Source of the DNA: Mesorhizobium sp. ZC-5
Lineage (GTDB): Bacteria; Pseudomonadota; Alphaproteobacteria; Rhizobiales; Rhizobiaceae
DNA length: 64,000 bases
NCBI RefSeq assembly: GCF_025753855.1
Contig: NZ_JAOWPT010000008.1
Span: 124,001 to 188,000 of the forward strand
Direction: 5' to 3'
This document shows positions 27,560 to 37,703 of this stretch, piece after piece. A model generated the notes under the pieces. That model ran no database searches. It was not told the DNA's origin and worked only from the letters and a program-made list of their open reading frames with translations. The position numbers were made by a program, and so were the translations under genes. How positions within the stretch are numbered: the stretch's first letter is position 1; each line of letters starts with the position of its first letter.

Positions 27560-29125
27560 ATGACCGCAGCCACAGCCGAAATCGCCGATCATCCGGTGAA
27601 ACGCCGGGAGCGCGGCGGCCGCGTTGCGCGGCGCGAGATACGCTCGCACGGTTCCGAGGGCCTCGGCCGTCCCTATATCGTCCGCAACATCCCGACCTAT
27701 GACATCCTGTCCGAAGAGAACCTGGTCAGGATCGAAGAGACCGCGGACCGTATCCTGGCCGAGATCGGTATCGAGTTCCGTGACGACCCGGCAGTGCTCG
27801 ATCACTGGAAGCGGGCAGGGGCGAGCATAAACGGCGCTCTGGTGAAATTCGAGCCGGGCATGCTGCGCGAGATTCTGAAAACCGCGCCGGCCACTTTTAC
27901 CCAGCATGCGAGAAACCCGGCCAATTCGGTGGAAATCGGCGGCAAGAACGTCGTGTTCTCGCCGGCCTACGGTTCGCCCTTCGTCATGGATATCGACAAG
28001 GGTCGGCGCTACGGCACCATCGAGGATTTCCGCAACTTCGTGAAGCTGGCGCAGTCGTCGCCTTGGCTGCATCATTCCGGCGGCACCATCTGCGAGCCGG
28101 TCGATGTGCCGGTCAACAAGCGCCATCTCGACATGGTGTATTCGCATATCAAATATTCCGACCGCGGCTTCATGGGCTCCGTCACCGCAGAATCCCGCGC
28201 CGAAGACTCCATCGACATGGCGCGGATCGTGTTCGGCGAGAAATTCACCGACGAGAACTGCGTCATCCTGGGCAATGTCAACGTCAACTCGCCGCTGGTC
28301 TGGGACGCCACCATGACCACGGCGCTGCGCGCCTATGCGCGGGCCAACCAGGCGGCGGTGATCGTGCCGTTCATCCTCGGCGGGGCGATGGGTCCGGTGA
28401 CCAACGCCGGCGCTATCGCGCAGTCGCTGGCAGAAACGATGGCCGGCTGCGCGCTGACTCAGTTGGAGCGGCCGGGCGCGCCGGTGATCTTCGGCAACTT
28501 CCTGTCGTCGATGTCGCTGCGTTCCGGCTCGCCGACCTTCGGCACGCCGGAACCGGCGATCGGCTCGATGGTGATCGGGCAGCTAGCGCGGCGGCTGAAC
28601 CTTCCTCTCCGCTGCTCCGGCAACTTCACCACCTCGAAGCTTCCCGACGCGCATGCGATGAACGAGGCGACCATGTCGATGCTGGCCGCCGTGCATTGCG
28701 GCGCCAATTTCATTTTGCACTCCGCCGGCTTCCTCGACGGGCTGTTGTCGATGTCCTACGAAAAATTCGTGATGGACGCCGATTTCTGCGGCGCGCTGCA
28801 TACCTATCTCGACGGCGTCAAGATCGACGACAACCAGCTGGCGCTCGACGCCTTCCTGGAAGTCGGGCCGGGCAGTCATTTCTTCGGCTGTGCGCATACG
28901 ATGCAGAACTACGAAACCGCGTTCTGGGATTCGGAGATCGCCGACAACGAGCCGTTCGAGAAGTGGGAGGCGGCCGGTTCGGAAGATTCCGCCATCCGCG
29001 CCAACAAACGCTGGAAGAAGGCGCTGGCCGAATATCAGGCTCCGCCGCTCGACGAAGGCATCGACGCAGCGTTGCAGGATTTCATGAAGCGCAAGAAGGC
29101 GTCGATGGAGGATGCCTGGTACTGA
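27560..29125 (+). CDS. trimethylamine methyltransferase (MttB) family protein, pyrrolysine-free
   Basis: The 521-residue protein belongs to the MttB family of corrinoid-dependent methyltransferases; [19 protein letters not shown] at the start and [18 protein letters not shown] in the middle are family-like. True MttB reads an internal UAG as pyrrolysine. This frame has no internal stop, so it belongs to the non-Pyl branch, which includes glycine betaine, proline betaine and carnitine demethylases. No cognate corrinoid protein or methylcorrinoid:THF methyltransferase gene is in the window. It is divergent from the LysR gene and 43 bases upstream of a solute-binding protein, so uptake and demethylation of a quaternary amine is a reasonable inference. 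Confidence 0.88.
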   Translation: MTAATAEIADHPVKRRERGGRVARREIRSHGSEGLGRPYIVRNIPTYDILSEENLVRIEETADRILAEIGIEFRDDPAVLDHWKRAGASINGALVKFEPGMLREILKTAPATFTQHARNPANSVEIGGKNVVFSPAYGSPFVMDIDKGRRYGTIEDFRNFVKLAQSSPWLHHSGGTICEPVDVPVNKRHLDMVYSHIKYSDRGFMGSVTAESRAEDSIDMARIVFGEKFTDENCVILGNVNVNSPLVWDATMTTALRAYARANQAAVIVPFILGGAMGPVTNAGAIAQSLAETMAGCALTQLERPGAPVIFGNFLSSMSLRSGSPTFGTPEPAIGSMVIGQLARRLNLPLRCSGNFTTSKLPDAHAMNEATMSMLAAVHCGANFILHSAGFLDGLLSMSYEKFVMDADFCGALHTYLDGVKIDDNQLALDAFLEVGPGSHFFGCAHTMQNYETAFWDSEIADNEPFEKWEAAGSEDSAIRANKRWKKALAEYQAPPLDEGIDAALQDFMKRKKASMEDAWY

Positions 29126-29168
29126 GCCGGCAAGAACAAGCAATAAGGGAACATCGGGAGGAAACCGC

Positions 29169-30821
29169 ATGGCATTTTTCAGGAGTAACGGCGATCGCGT
29201 TCCCGCGGTCATCGAGCGGATGGCCGCGGCGGCGCAGGCAGGGCGCGTGGATCGCCGCGAATTTCTGGCGCTGGCGAGCGCGATGGGCGCGTCGACCGCA
29301 TTCGCGTACGGCATGATCGGGTTGGCCGCTCCCACACGGGCGGTGGCTCAGGAGGCGACGAAAGGCGGCGTCCTGAAAGTGGCCATGGCGGTGAAAGGGC
29401 AGAAGGATCCGCGCACCTATGACTGGGTGGAGATGGCGAACATCACCCGGACCTTCCTGGAGCCGCTGGTCACCTACACGCGGGAGTTTACCTTCGAGCC
29501 GGTCCTGCTCGAAAGCTGGGACGTGAACGACGATGCGACCGAATACGTGCTGCACCTCAGGAAGGGCGCGACGTGGAACAATGGTGACGCGTTCAACGCC
29601 GATGACGTCGTCTTCAATCTCAATCGCTGGTGCGACAAGGCGGCGACGGGCAACTCGATGGCCGCGCGGGTGGGTTCCCTGATCGATGAGGCGACTGGCC
29701 GTGCCCGGGAGGGCGCCATCACCCGCGTCGACGACCATACGGTCAAGCTGACGCTCAAAAACCCGGACATTTCCATCATTCCCAATCTGACGGATTATCC
29801 GGCGCTCGTCGTGCACCGGAACTTCGAGGCGGACGGCGCCGATCCGGTCGCCAAGCCGGTAGGCACCGGGGCGTTCGAACTCGTGTCCTACGAGGTTGGC
29901 ACGAAAGCTGTGGTCAAACGCCGGGAAAACGGAAGCTGGTGGGGCGGGGAGGCGCTGCTCGACGGCGTCGAGTTCATCGACTACGGCACCGATCCGACGG
30001 CGATGCTGAGCGCTTTCGAATCCGGGGAAATACAAGCCAATTTCGAGACGCCGGCCGACTATGTGGACATACTCGATGGCATGGCGCTGGTGAAATCCGA
30101 AGTCGCGACGGCAACGACGCTGGTCGCACGCACCAATGTCACCAACAAGCCCTACGACGACCAGCGGGTGCGCAATGCCCTCCAGATGGCGGTCGACAAC
30201 AATGCGGTGCTGCAACTCGGTTATGGCGGGCGCGGGACCGTCGGCGAGAACCACCATGTGGCCCCGATCCATCCGGAATATGCTGAACTGCCGAAGAAGC
30301 AGCGCGACGTGGAAGGCGCGAAGAAACTGCTGGAGGAAGCCGGGCAGGCCGACTTCGAGCACGACCTGATAACCGTGGAGGACGACTGGCAGAAGAACAC
30401 GGGCGACGCCATCGCAGCGCAGCTCCGCGAAGCCGGCATCAAGGTGAAGCGCACGGTTCTGCCGGGTTCGACCTTCTGGAACGACTGGACGAAGTATCCC
30501 TATTCGATGACCATCTGGTACATGCGCCCGCTCGGGGTGCAGGTTCTGGCACTCGGTTACAGGACCGGGGAAGCCTGGAACGAGAGCGGCTATTCCAATC
30601 CCGAATTCGACGCGAAGCTCAACGAGGCGCTGGCAATCGTCGAACCCGAAAAACGCCGCGAGGTCATGAAGGAGATCGAGCAGATACTCCAGGATTCCGG
30701 CGTCATCATTCAGCCTTTCTGGCAATCGCTCTATTGTCACATGGCGGAGTCGGTGCAGGGTTACGGCATCCACCCGACCTTCCAGATAGATCTGCAGAAG
30801 GTGTGGCTCAAGGCCGCGTGA
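29169..30821 (+). CDS. ABC transporter substrate-binding protein, family 5 (peptide/opine type), Tat-exported
   Basis: The 550-residue periplasmic protein has a twin-arginine signal: DRREFLALA at residues 28-36 with Arg29-Arg30, then a hydrophobic stretch and cleavage near residue 60 after AVA. The mature part is a DppA/OppA-type SBP_bac_5 domain, with [31 protein letters not shown] cut into recognisable blocks such as LRKGATW and [16 protein letters not shown] is the ribosome site. No permease or ATPase genes accompany it, so it either uses a transporter elsewhere or is an orphan. It is likely co-transcribed with the MttB-family gene. Confidence 0.92.
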   Translation: MAFFRSNGDRVPAVIERMAAAAQAGRVDRREFLALASAMGASTAFAYGMIGLAAPTRAVAQEATKGGVLKVAMAVKGQKDPRTYDWVEMANITRTFLEPLVTYTREFTFEPVLLESWDVNDDATEYVLHLRKGATWNNGDAFNADDVVFNLNRWCDKAATGNSMAARVGSLIDEATGRAREGAITRVDDHTVKLTLKNPDISIIPNLTDYPALVVHRNFEADGADPVAKPVGTGAFELVSYEVGTKAVVKRRENGSWWGGEALLDGVEFIDYGTDPTAMLSAFESGEIQANFETPADYVDILDGMALVKSEVATATTLVARTNVTNKPYDDQRVRNALQMAVDNNAVLQLGYGGRGTVGENHHVAPIHPEYAELPKKQRDVEGAKKLLEEAGQADFEHDLITVEDDWQKNTGDAIAAQLREAGIKVKRTVLPGSTFWNDWTKYPYSMTIWYMRPLGVQVLALGYRTGEAWNESGYSNPEFDAKLNEALAIVEPEKRREVMKEIEQILQDSGVIIQPFWQSLYCHMAESVQGYGIHPTFQIDLQKVWLKAA

Positions 30822-30895
30822 GGGGAACCGCGGCTAGCGGCGATCGACAAGGCGCGCCCCGGCGTTGCTGGACGCTTGGTAACTGAGGGTATGCG

Positions 30896-32080
30896 ATGAA
30901 AATCACCAATATCCGCGTCACCCACGTCAATGTGCCGCTCGACGCACCTTTCTGGTGGACGGGCGGCGTCTACCCCGGCGCTTCGAAATCGATCGTCGAG
31001 GTCGAGACCGACGAAGGCGTCGTCGGTCTCGGCGAAGCGCCTTGGTGGCATTTCGGCGAGGTCATCAAGGCCGAGATCGCGCCGGCGCTGATCGGCGCCG
31101 ATCCGCTCGACCTTGCCGACTGCGAAGCGCGTTGCGTGCCGCCGTGGCAGATCACCGCGAACACCGGTGAAAATGCCGCCTCGGTGGCGTTCGGCGCCGT
31201 GGAACTGGCGCTGTGGGACATTCGCGGCAAGGTATTCGGGATGCCGCTCTACAAGCTGCTCGGCGGCGCCGTGCGCAAGGACATTCCGTTTTCCGAATAT
31301 TTCGCCTTCCGTCCAAAACAAGGAGCCGCAGGCGGGGAGATGACGCCCGAGGCGATCGTCGACTATTGCCTGAAGATGCGGGAAGAGCACGGCTCGACCA
31401 TCTTCGAGGGCAAGCTGATCATGGGCGATCCGCAGCTCGAGATCCGGACCGTCCGGATGATGCGCAAGGCACTTGGCGAAATTGCGCAGATCAAGCTCGA
31501 TTCCAACATGCAGTGGTCGCTGACATCGGCCCGCTGGATCCTGCGCGAGATCGAGCCGTACAACATTCGCAATTACGAGGATCCGGTCGCCAGCTTCGAA
31601 GAGATGGCGGCACTGCGCCAGCATTCGCGCATCCCGTTCTCGACGCACGTCCCCGATCTGCGCCGTGCCGTGGCGCTCGGCGCGCCCGATTATTTCGTGT
31701 GCAATTTCGCAGCCCTTGGCGGACTTTCGCGAACCATGAAGTTCGTTGCCGCCTGCGAAGCGATGGGCAAGGGTTTCTGGTGCTATTCCAACGACCTCGG
31801 CATCATGACCGCGGCTTACCTGCATGTCGTCGCTGCGACGCCGTGGATCACCGAGGCCTCGCAGTCGCTGTTCCGCTGGCAGATCGGCGACGTCATCAAG
31901 GATGGGCCGTTCCGCCAGGTTAACAACACGGTGCGCGTGCCGGAAGGACGGGGTCTCGGCGTCGAGCTCGATCCGGCGGAAATGAAACGCTGGGCCGCGC
32001 ATTTTTCCAAACACGGTCCGATGCATCACTTCTCGGACCCCGCCAATCCCGGCCGCTACCGCCGGCTGCCGTTGAATTGA
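30896..32080 (+). CDS. enolase-superfamily (mandelate racemase/MLE) enzyme, glucarate-dehydratase-like
   Basis: The 394-residue protein has the alpha+beta capping domain followed by the TIM barrel of the enolase superfamily. Metal ligands can be placed in KLDSNMQW (Asp), RNYEDPV (Glu) and the next strand STHVPD; the acid/base Lys region is FEGKLIMG, with one Lys rather than the KxK pair. A segment GFWCYSNDLGI aligns by eye with the glucarate-dehydratase segment that reads CHSN, so a His there has become Tyr. A dehydratase or racemase/epimerase is possible; the substrate is unknown. It follows the solute-binding protein by 74 bases. Confidence 0.88.
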   Translation: MKITNIRVTHVNVPLDAPFWWTGGVYPGASKSIVEVETDEGVVGLGEAPWWHFGEVIKAEIAPALIGADPLDLADCEARCVPPWQITANTGENAASVAFGAVELALWDIRGKVFGMPLYKLLGGAVRKDIPFSEYFAFRPKQGAAGGEMTPEAIVDYCLKMREEHGSTIFEGKLIMGDPQLEIRTVRMMRKALGEIAQIKLDSNMQWSLTSARWILREIEPYNIRNYEDPVASFEEMAALRQHSRIPFSTHVPDLRRAVALGAPDYFVCNFAALGGLSRTMKFVAACEAMGKGFWCYSNDLGIMTAAYLHVVAATPWITEASQSLFRWQIGDVIKDGPFRQVNNTVRVPEGRGLGVELDPAEMKRWAAHFSKHGPMHHFSDPANPGRYRRLPLN

Positions 32081-32103
32081 TGCGTCCCGCTAAAGAACCC
32101 GCC

Positions 32104-32565
32104 TCAGCCGCGTCCGCGATAGGGGGCCACCCCGGTGTCTGGCAGCCAGGCGCCTTTGGGCGGTGCGCCGGTCTGCCAGAATACGTCGATCGGGATGCCG
32201 CCGCGCGGGTACCAGTAGCCGGCGATGCGGAGCCACAATGGTTTCGTCGCTTCGACGATGCGCCGCCCGATCATCACCGTGCAGTCCTCATGGAAGGCGC
32301 CGTGATTGCGGAACGAGACCATGAAAAGCTTGAGCGACTTCGATTCCACCAGGAACTTGTCCGGGGCATAATCGATGACGATGTGCGCGAAATCCGGCTG
32401 GCCGGTTACCGGACAGAGCGAGGTGAATTCCGGGCAGGTGAAGCGTACGATCGCCGGCGGGCCCTCAGTGCGCGAAAACGGCACTGTTTCGAGGATGGCG
32501 ATGTCTGGTGAGGTGGGCGTCTCCACCTTGGCGCCCAATTGGGTGAGGCTGTCGGTAATGGTCAT
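32104..32565 (-). CDS. queF: NADPH-dependent 7-cyano-7-deazaguanine reductase
   Basis: The 153-residue type I QueF reduces preQ0 to preQ1 in queuosine synthesis. The active-site stretch [14 protein letters not shown] holds Cys51 and Asp58, and [11 protein letters not shown] carries the family's NADPH and substrate residues. The start ATG at 32565 matches family length; the longer open frame upstream runs into the opposing flavoprotein gene. It interrupts the catabolic island on the opposite strand and is a housekeeping gene, with no other queuosine gene nearby. Confidence 0.96.
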   Translation of the reverse strand: MTITDSLTQLGAKVETPTSPDIAILETVPFSRTEGPPAIVRFTCPEFTSLCPVTGQPDFAHIVIDYAPDKFLVESKSLKLFMVSFRNHGAFHEDCTVMIGRRIVEATKPLWLRIAGYWYPRGGIPIDVFWQTGAPPKGAWLPDTGVAPYRGRG

Positions 32566-32619
32566 GTTATTGCTCCGTTGCGGGCGCTTATAGGAACCTT
32601 TCGGTAGAACAAAAAGACC

Positions 32620-34665
32620 ATGTCGAGTAACGATCCGCTTCTCCAGCCTTACCAGCTCAAGCACCTGCGGCTTAAGAACCGCGTCATGTCGACCAGCCAT
32701 GAGCCGGCCTATTCCGAAGACGGCATGCCGAAGGAGCGCTACCGGCTCTACCACGCCGAGAAGGCCAAGGGGGGCATGGCGCTGACGATGACCGCCGGCT
32801 CGGCGATCGTGGCGCGCGACAGCCCGGCCGCATTCGGCAATCTGCAGGCCTATCGCGACGAGATCGTTCCGTGGATGCGCGAGCTTGCCGACGCCTGCCA
32901 CGAGCATGACTGCAAGGTGATGATCCAGCTCACCCATCTCGGCCGCCGCACCGGCTGGAACAGGGCCGACTGGCTGCCGGTGTTGTCCGCGTCGCCGGTG
33001 CGCGAGCCAGCTCACCGCTCCTTCCCCAAGGAGGCGGAGGACTGGGACATCGAGCGCATCGTCGCCGACTATGCTTCGGCCGCGCAGCGCATGCAGGCGG
33101 CAGGCCTCGACGGCATCGAGTTCGAAGCCTACGGCCACCTGATGGACGGTTTCTGGTCGCCGGCCACCAACAAGAGAATGGACGAATATGGCGGTACGCT
33201 GGACAACCGCCTGCGCTTCACCTGGCGGGTGATCGATGCGGTTCGCCAGGCGGTCGGCGAAAAGTTCATCGTCGGTATCCGCATGGTCGCCGACGAGGAT
33301 TTTTCAGCCGGCCTGTCGAAGGACGAAGGCGTCGAGATCGCGCGGCGGCTGGCTGCGTCGGGAAAATTCGACTTCCTGAACATCATCCGCGGCTCTATCG
33401 AGACAGACGCCGCGCTGACCAAGGTCATCCCGATCACCGGCATGCGTTCCTCGCCGCATCTCGATTTCGCCGGCGAGGTGAGGGCGGCGACCAAATTCCC
33501 TGTCTTCCATGCCGCGCGAATTTCGGATGTGGCGACGGCGCGCCATGCCATTGCGGCGGGCAAGCTGGACATGGTCGGCATGACCCGCGCGCATCTCGCC
33601 GACCCGCACATCGTGCGCAAGGTCATGGAAGGCCGCGAGCACGAGATACGACCTTGCGTCGGCGCCACCTATTGCCTCGACCGCATCTATGAAGGCGGCG
33701 AGGCTCTGTGCGTTCACAATGCCGCTACCGGGCGTGAAGCTACGGTCCCGCACGTCATCGCCAAGGCAAGCGGGCCTGCGAAGCGGGTGATCGTCGCAGG
33801 CGCCGGTGCTGCCGGCCTGGAGGCGGCGCGGGTTGCCGCCGAGCGCGGCCACAAGGTGACCGTACTGGAGGCTTCCGGGCAGGCCGGTGGGCAAATCCGG
33901 CTTGCAGCCCAGAACGCACGCCGCAAGGAACTGATCGGCATCGTCGATTGGCGGCTGTCGGAGCTGGAGCGGCTCGGCGTCGAAATCCGCTACGACAGCT
34001 GGGCGGAGGCGGATGAGGTCCAGGCTCTCTCTCCCGAAGTGGTGATCGTGGCGACCGGCGGCGTTCCGCAGAATCCACCGCTGGAGGCGGGAGACGATCT
34101 CGTCACCTCGAGCTGGGACATCGTCGCCGGAGCGGTGAAGCCCGGTGAGAACGTGCTGCTTTATGACGATAATGGCGGCCACCAGGGCATGACGGCGGCC
34201 GAGCTGATCGCCAATGCCGGCGCAAGGCTGGAACTGGTGTCGCCGGAGCGCTTCTTCGCACCGGAAATGGGCGGAATGAACCATGTTCCCTACATGCGCG
34301 CCTTCCACGAGAAGGGCGTCAGGGTCACCATCAACACGCGGCTGAATTCGGTGCGGCGAGACGGCAACCAGCTTGTGGCAACGCTGTCGTCCGACTTCGC
34401 CGACGGCTGGCGCGATGAGCGGCGGGTCGACCAGGTGGTGGTCGAGCACGGCACGCTGCCGCTCGACGATCTCTATCTCGCGCTGAAACCGCTGTCCAAA
34501 AACGCCGGTGCGATCGATTACGCGAAACTGGTCGACGGTGGCGACATCTTTCCGAACACGCAACCGGCAGCCGGTTTTGTCTTGCTGCGCATCGGCGATG
34601 CGGTGGCGTCACGCAACATTCACGCGGCGATCTATGATGGGATCAGGTTCGCGATGCGGATTTAG
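32620..34665 (+). CDS. NADH:flavin oxidoreductase, TMADH / 2,4-dienoyl-CoA reductase-like
   Basis: The 681-residue protein has an N-terminal Old Yellow Enzyme FMN barrel (to about 340), an iron-sulfur loop, and a C-terminal FAD/NAD domain with [21 protein letters not shown]. Related proteins demethylate trimethylamine, dimethylglycine or N-methylproline, or reduce dienoyl-CoA. In the iron-sulfur loop the Cys spacing is Cys346-x5-Cys352-x11-Cys364, and Ala349 stands where the second Cys of the usual CxxCxxC is expected. The neighbourhood with an MttB-family protein favours an N-demethylase, but this is inference. It diverges from queF with a 54-base gap. Confidence 0.88.
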   Translation: MSSNDPLLQPYQLKHLRLKNRVMSTSHEPAYSEDGMPKERYRLYHAEKAKGGMALTMTAGSAIVARDSPAAFGNLQAYRDEIVPWMRELADACHEHDCKVMIQLTHLGRRTGWNRADWLPVLSASPVREPAHRSFPKEAEDWDIERIVADYASAAQRMQAAGLDGIEFEAYGHLMDGFWSPATNKRMDEYGGTLDNRLRFTWRVIDAVRQAVGEKFIVGIRMVADEDFSAGLSKDEGVEIARRLAASGKFDFLNIIRGSIETDAALTKVIPITGMRSSPHLDFAGEVRAATKFPVFHAARISDVATARHAIAAGKLDMVGMTRAHLADPHIVRKVMEGREHEIRPCVGATYCLDRIYEGGEALCVHNAATGREATVPHVIAKASGPAKRVIVAGAGAAGLEAARVAAERGHKVTVLEASGQAGGQIRLAAQNARRKELIGIVDWRLSELERLGVEIRYDSWAEADEVQALSPEVVIVATGGVPQNPPLEAGDDLVTSSWDIVAGAVKPGENVLLYDDNGGHQGMTAAELIANAGARLELVSPERFFAPEMGGMNHVPYMRAFHEKGVRVTINTRLNSVRRDGNQLVATLSSDFADGWRDERRVDQVVVEHGTLPLDDLYLALKPLSKNAGAIDYAKLVDGGDIFPNTQPAAGFVLLRIGDAVASRNIHAAIYDGIRFAMRI

Positions 34666-34684
34666 ATACGGCTGTATCGATTGC

Positions 34685-35091
34685 TCAGAACATACGCGCG
34701 ATGGCCATGCAGAGAACGGTGACGACAAGCAGGCGGGCGGCGATGCGTTCGCCCTTCGCCATCTTGGCGCGCAGCACGGTTTCCGACGCTGTGTCCGCAC
34801 CGGCAAGCTGCCGCTGCGCGGGGCCGACCATGGCGCCGAGCACGTGGCTGCGGTGATCGCAGCCACGATGCCCAGGGCCAGCGTCTTTTCCATGCCGCCG
34901 AAATAGGCGCCGTGAAAGAAATACCAGAGCAGCGCGCCGGTCACGAACACCATGCCTGCCGATCCCATCTGCGCGGGAAAAAAGCGCTCGGCGCGAATGT
35001 CGGCGTCGCGCGCCAGCGTGATGGTCGTGCCCGCCCAGAACACTCCGGCCAAGACGTGCAGTCCGAGAACGACGGTATAGACATACTGCAT
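34685..35091 (-). pseudogene. small integral membrane protein gene broken by a one-base frameshift
   Basis: The start MQYVYTVVLGLHVLAGVFWAG with several hydrophobic segments is a normal four-helix membrane protein, but after LGIVAAITAA the frame turns into a basic, cysteine-containing non-membrane tail. Moving one base at about 34841-34846 restores VLGAMVGPAQRQLAGAD and a membrane helix ending in MAIARMF and a stop at 34685-34687; total length 407 bases, one short of a multiple of three. Loss of a G in an ACGGTG-like site fits. It diverges from the MarR gene at 35184 and was probably its target. A sequencing error remains possible. Family resembles CopD/DUF2269-like membrane proteins loosely. 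Confidence 0.75.
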
Positions 35092-35111
35092 CGCGACCTC
35101 CTCATGTATGC

Positions 35112-35136
35112 TAGATATCTAACAATTAGATATCTA
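35112..35136. promoter_or_regulatory. double palindrome, probable MarR operator
   Basis: Two identical 10-bp palindromes TAGATATCTA (35112-35121 and 35127-35136) are separated by ACAAT, in the 92-base gap between the frameshifted membrane gene and the divergent MarR gene. The region is much more AT-rich than its surroundings and could hold the -10 elements of both promoters. Two MarR dimers side by side is the likely reading. Confidence 0.65.
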
Positions 35137-35183
35137 ATGATTAGAAGTCAACTTGGATCCATAAATCATGCTAGGCTGGAATC

Positions 35184-35624
35184 ATGATCTCATCCACCCG
35201 CCCGCCGACCGGCCTCGATCTCAACCGCACCGCCAAGATTGTCGGTACCGCTTTCGACGCGGCCCTGGCGGAGGCCGGCAGTTCGCTTCCGGTCTGGCTG
35301 ACCTTGCTGTCGATCAAGTCGCGGTCCCTGGCGAACCAGCGCGAGCACGCAGTAGCGATCGGCATCCAAGGCGCCACGCTCACCCATCATTTGAATGCGC
35401 TGGAGGGGCAGGGTCTTTTGACGCGGCGACGCGATCCGGCCAACCGCCGGGTGCATCAGATCGAACTGACCGAGGCGGGCGAGGCGTTGTTCTTGCGCCT
35501 GCGCGCTGTCGCGATGGCTTTCGACAAACGATTGCGTGCCGGTGTTCCCGAGGAGAAACAGGCGCAGTTCGCCGAAATCCTGGCGATGCTGCGCGCCAAT
35601 GTGGGGTTTACAGCGTCCGAATAG
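35184..35624 (+). CDS. MarR family transcriptional regulator
   Basis: The 146-residue protein has the winged helix of MarR proteins: a recognition segment GIQGATLTHHLNALEGQGLLTRRRDPANRRVHQIELTEAG in short blocks, with the wing at RRRDPANRR. It binds DNA as a dimer and responds to small ligands, often repressing its own divergent target. Here the target would be the adjacent membrane-protein gene, now frameshifted. It ends 3 bases before the end of the convergent GGDEF-EAL gene. Confidence 0.92.
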   Translation: MISSTRPPTGLDLNRTAKIVGTAFDAALAEAGSSLPVWLTLLSIKSRSLANQREHAVAIGIQGATLTHHLNALEGQGLLTRRRDPANRRVHQIELTEAGEALFLRLRAVAMAFDKRLRAGVPEEKQAQFAEILAMLRANVGFTASE

Positions 35625-35627
35625 ACG

Positions 35628-37703
35628 TCAGGCCAGGCTGCCTTGCAGCACCTTCAGCCTGGCGCGTTTCGGGTTGCGGGCGGCAAGCCAGGAGCGGGCT
35701 TGGTCGTCGGGCATCGGGAACGCGATCGAATATCCCTGCACCTGTTCGCAACCGATCGACAGCAGCGAGTTCAGTTCGGCCTCGGTCTCGGCGCCCTCCG
35801 CGATGATCGAGATGCCGAGACCGCGTGCGAGCTCGGTGATGGCGCGGACGATCTTGCTGTTGTCGCCATTGGCGTTGATGTTCTGCACGAATCGGCGGTC
35901 GATCTTCAGCCGGTCAATCTCGTTCGGATTCACGTGGCTGAGCGAGGCATAGCCGGTGCCGAAGTCGTCAAGCTCCAGATGGATGCCGGCGGCGCGGATA
36001 TGGCGCAGCTTTGCCGCGATGCCGGTCTTTTCATCGTCGAGAATGACGGATTCGACGATTTCCAGCGATAGTTTCTGCGGCGGCAGACCGGCTTTTTCGA
36101 GCGTCGCGAAGAGGAAGCGATCGAAATCCTGTTCGCGCAGTTCCGATCCCGAGACATTGACCGCGAGGCGCCCGAAATGGATCCCGGCATGGTGCCATTC
36201 GGCGGCGTGCTCGATGGCCTTTCGGACGATGATGCGGCCGATCTGAACCATCAGGCCGGATTTCTCCGCGACCGGGATGAACTCGCCAGGCGGGATCATG
36301 CCGCGTTCCGGATGCTTCCACCGCACCAGCGCTTCGACCCCGGTGATGGCGCCGTTGGCGAGCGAGACCTGCGGCTGGAAATAGATGCTGAAGGAATCTT
36401 CCGCGATGGCGGTCTTGAGGTCGCGCTCGAGCTGCTTGCGATGCTCGAGTTCCTGGCGCAGTTCGTCGGAAAAGAAGGAGAAGTTGCCGCCGCCAAGCTT
36501 TTTTGCCGAATAGAGGGCGAGGTCGGCATGGACAACGAGATCGCCGGCATTGTCGGCGTCCACCGGATAAACGGCAATGCCGGCACTGGCGCCGGGATGA
36601 ATGACGGCGCCCTGGTAGGTGATCGGCTCGTTGATGCGTTCGAGTATCCGCTTGGCCAGCGCGTGGATGTCCTCGCTGGAACCGGCGCCGCTGAGGATCA
36701 TGACGAATTCGTCGCCGCCGAGGCGCACGCAGAGGTCCGATGCGCGGCAGGATTCGCGCATGCGCTGGGCGGTCATCACCAGCACATAGTCTCCGGCGGC
36801 ATGCCCGAGCGTGTCGTTGATCTGCTTGAAGCGGTCGAGATCGAGCTGCACCACGGCGAGCCGTTCGCGCCGGCGCTGCGTGCCCTTGAGCAGCGTGTCG
36901 AAATGGTCGGTAAGGAAGGTGCGGTTGTGAAGGCCGGTCAGGCCGTCATGCACGGCAATGAAGGCCATCGAGTTGCGGGCATCGACCAATTCATGGGTAC
37001 GCCGCATGATCACGTTGGACATCGGCCGGAAAATGAAGAGGACGATGAGCACAAGGATGCCGATGGTGACAAAGAACAGGATACGATGCGCGCTGAGCAT
37101 TTTCTCCAGGCGGGCATTGGACTTGCCCCTGATCTGTTCGCCGAGCGCGGTGTAGCCGGCAAGCGTCGCCTTGGCGACCGTCTCGTCGAGACGGGCGCGG
37201 TCGCGGTCGGCGAGGTAGCCTGACGTTGGGCCGCCGATGCCGAGCTCGGCCTGGACGGCCGCGGCGAAACGCTTGCCGTTGGCGGCAAGGCTGGTCGAAA
37301 AGTAGTCGAGGTGGAACGGCTTGGCGAACAGCACGCTCTCGACCGTCGAACTGTCGAGCCGGTTTGGTGAAAGCGGGTCGGCTGCGGTGCGCTCCAGCAG
37401 CAGGTCATAATTTTTCTCGAATTCGGCATTGGTTTCCCGCAGCGTGGCGAGCAGCCCTGGCTTGGCGGTGAATGGCGCGGTGTCGACCGTCGCCGCGAGA
37501 AACGCGACCCTTTGGGAAAGCACCCGCTGGCCGTTGGCGAGTGAGAGAAGCGCCTCGTCGCGCTGTTGCGCGGCCATCATCTGCTGGAGAAGCAGATACG
37601 ACGCCATCGCCATCGCGGCGATGATCAGGAGCGCGACCCAATAGGCGCTCTTGAACAGCAGGATGAGCTTGCCCGACCCTGTCGATGCGGTTTGCTGCGA
37701 CAT
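35628..37703 (-). CDS. membrane-bound GGDEF-EAL cyclic-di-GMP enzyme
   Basis: The 691-residue protein has two membrane helices (about 17-38 and 206-226) enclosing a periplasmic sensor of about 170 residues, then a GGDEF domain with the motif at 329-333 and an EAL domain with EALVRW at 457-462. The inhibitory I-site RASD is at 320-323, exactly five residues before GGDEF, and the EAL domain keeps HxxxRP-like and EDFGTGYAS-type blocks (DDFGTGYASL). Both active sites look intact, so it could make and degrade c-di-GMP. No partner gene is adjacent. It probably governs a motile-to-sessile switch. Confidence 0.95.
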   Translation of the reverse strand: MSQQTASTGSGKLILLFKSAYWVALLIIAAMAMASYLLLQQMMAAQQRDEALLSLANGQRVLSQRVAFLAATVDTAPFTAKPGLLATLRETNAEFEKNYDLLLERTAADPLSPNRLDSSTVESVLFAKPFHLDYFSTSLAANGKRFAAAVQAELGIGGPTSGYLADRDRARLDETVAKATLAGYTALGEQIRGKSNARLEKMLSAHRILFFVTIGILVLIVLFIFRPMSNVIMRRTHELVDARNSMAFIAVHDGLTGLHNRTFLTDHFDTLLKGTQRRRERLAVVQLDLDRFKQINDTLGHAAGDYVLVMTAQRMRESCRASDLCVRLGGDEFVMILSGAGSSEDIHALAKRILERINEPITYQGAVIHPGASAGIAVYPVDADNAGDLVVHADLALYSAKKLGGGNFSFFSDELRQELEHRKQLERDLKTAIAEDSFSIYFQPQVSLANGAITGVEALVRWKHPERGMIPPGEFIPVAEKSGLMVQIGRIIVRKAIEHAAEWHHAGIHFGRLAVNVSGSELREQDFDRFLFATLEKAGLPPQKLSLEIVESVILDDEKTGIAAKLRHIRAAGIHLELDDFGTGYASLSHVNPNEIDRLKIDRRFVQNINANGDNSKIVRAITELARGLGISIIAEGAETEAELNSLLSIGCEQVQGYSIAFPMPDDQARSWLAARNPKRARLKVLQGSLA

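Noticed and set aside
27560-29125. Possible pyrrolysine codon in the MttB-family gene
   Set aside because: The reading frame is continuous with no in-frame TAG before the stop, so it belongs to the non-pyrrolysine branch.
29082-30773. A 563-codon frame antisense to the solute-binding protein
   Set aside because: The sense strand has a Tat signal and SBP blocks; the antisense product has no recognisable domain.
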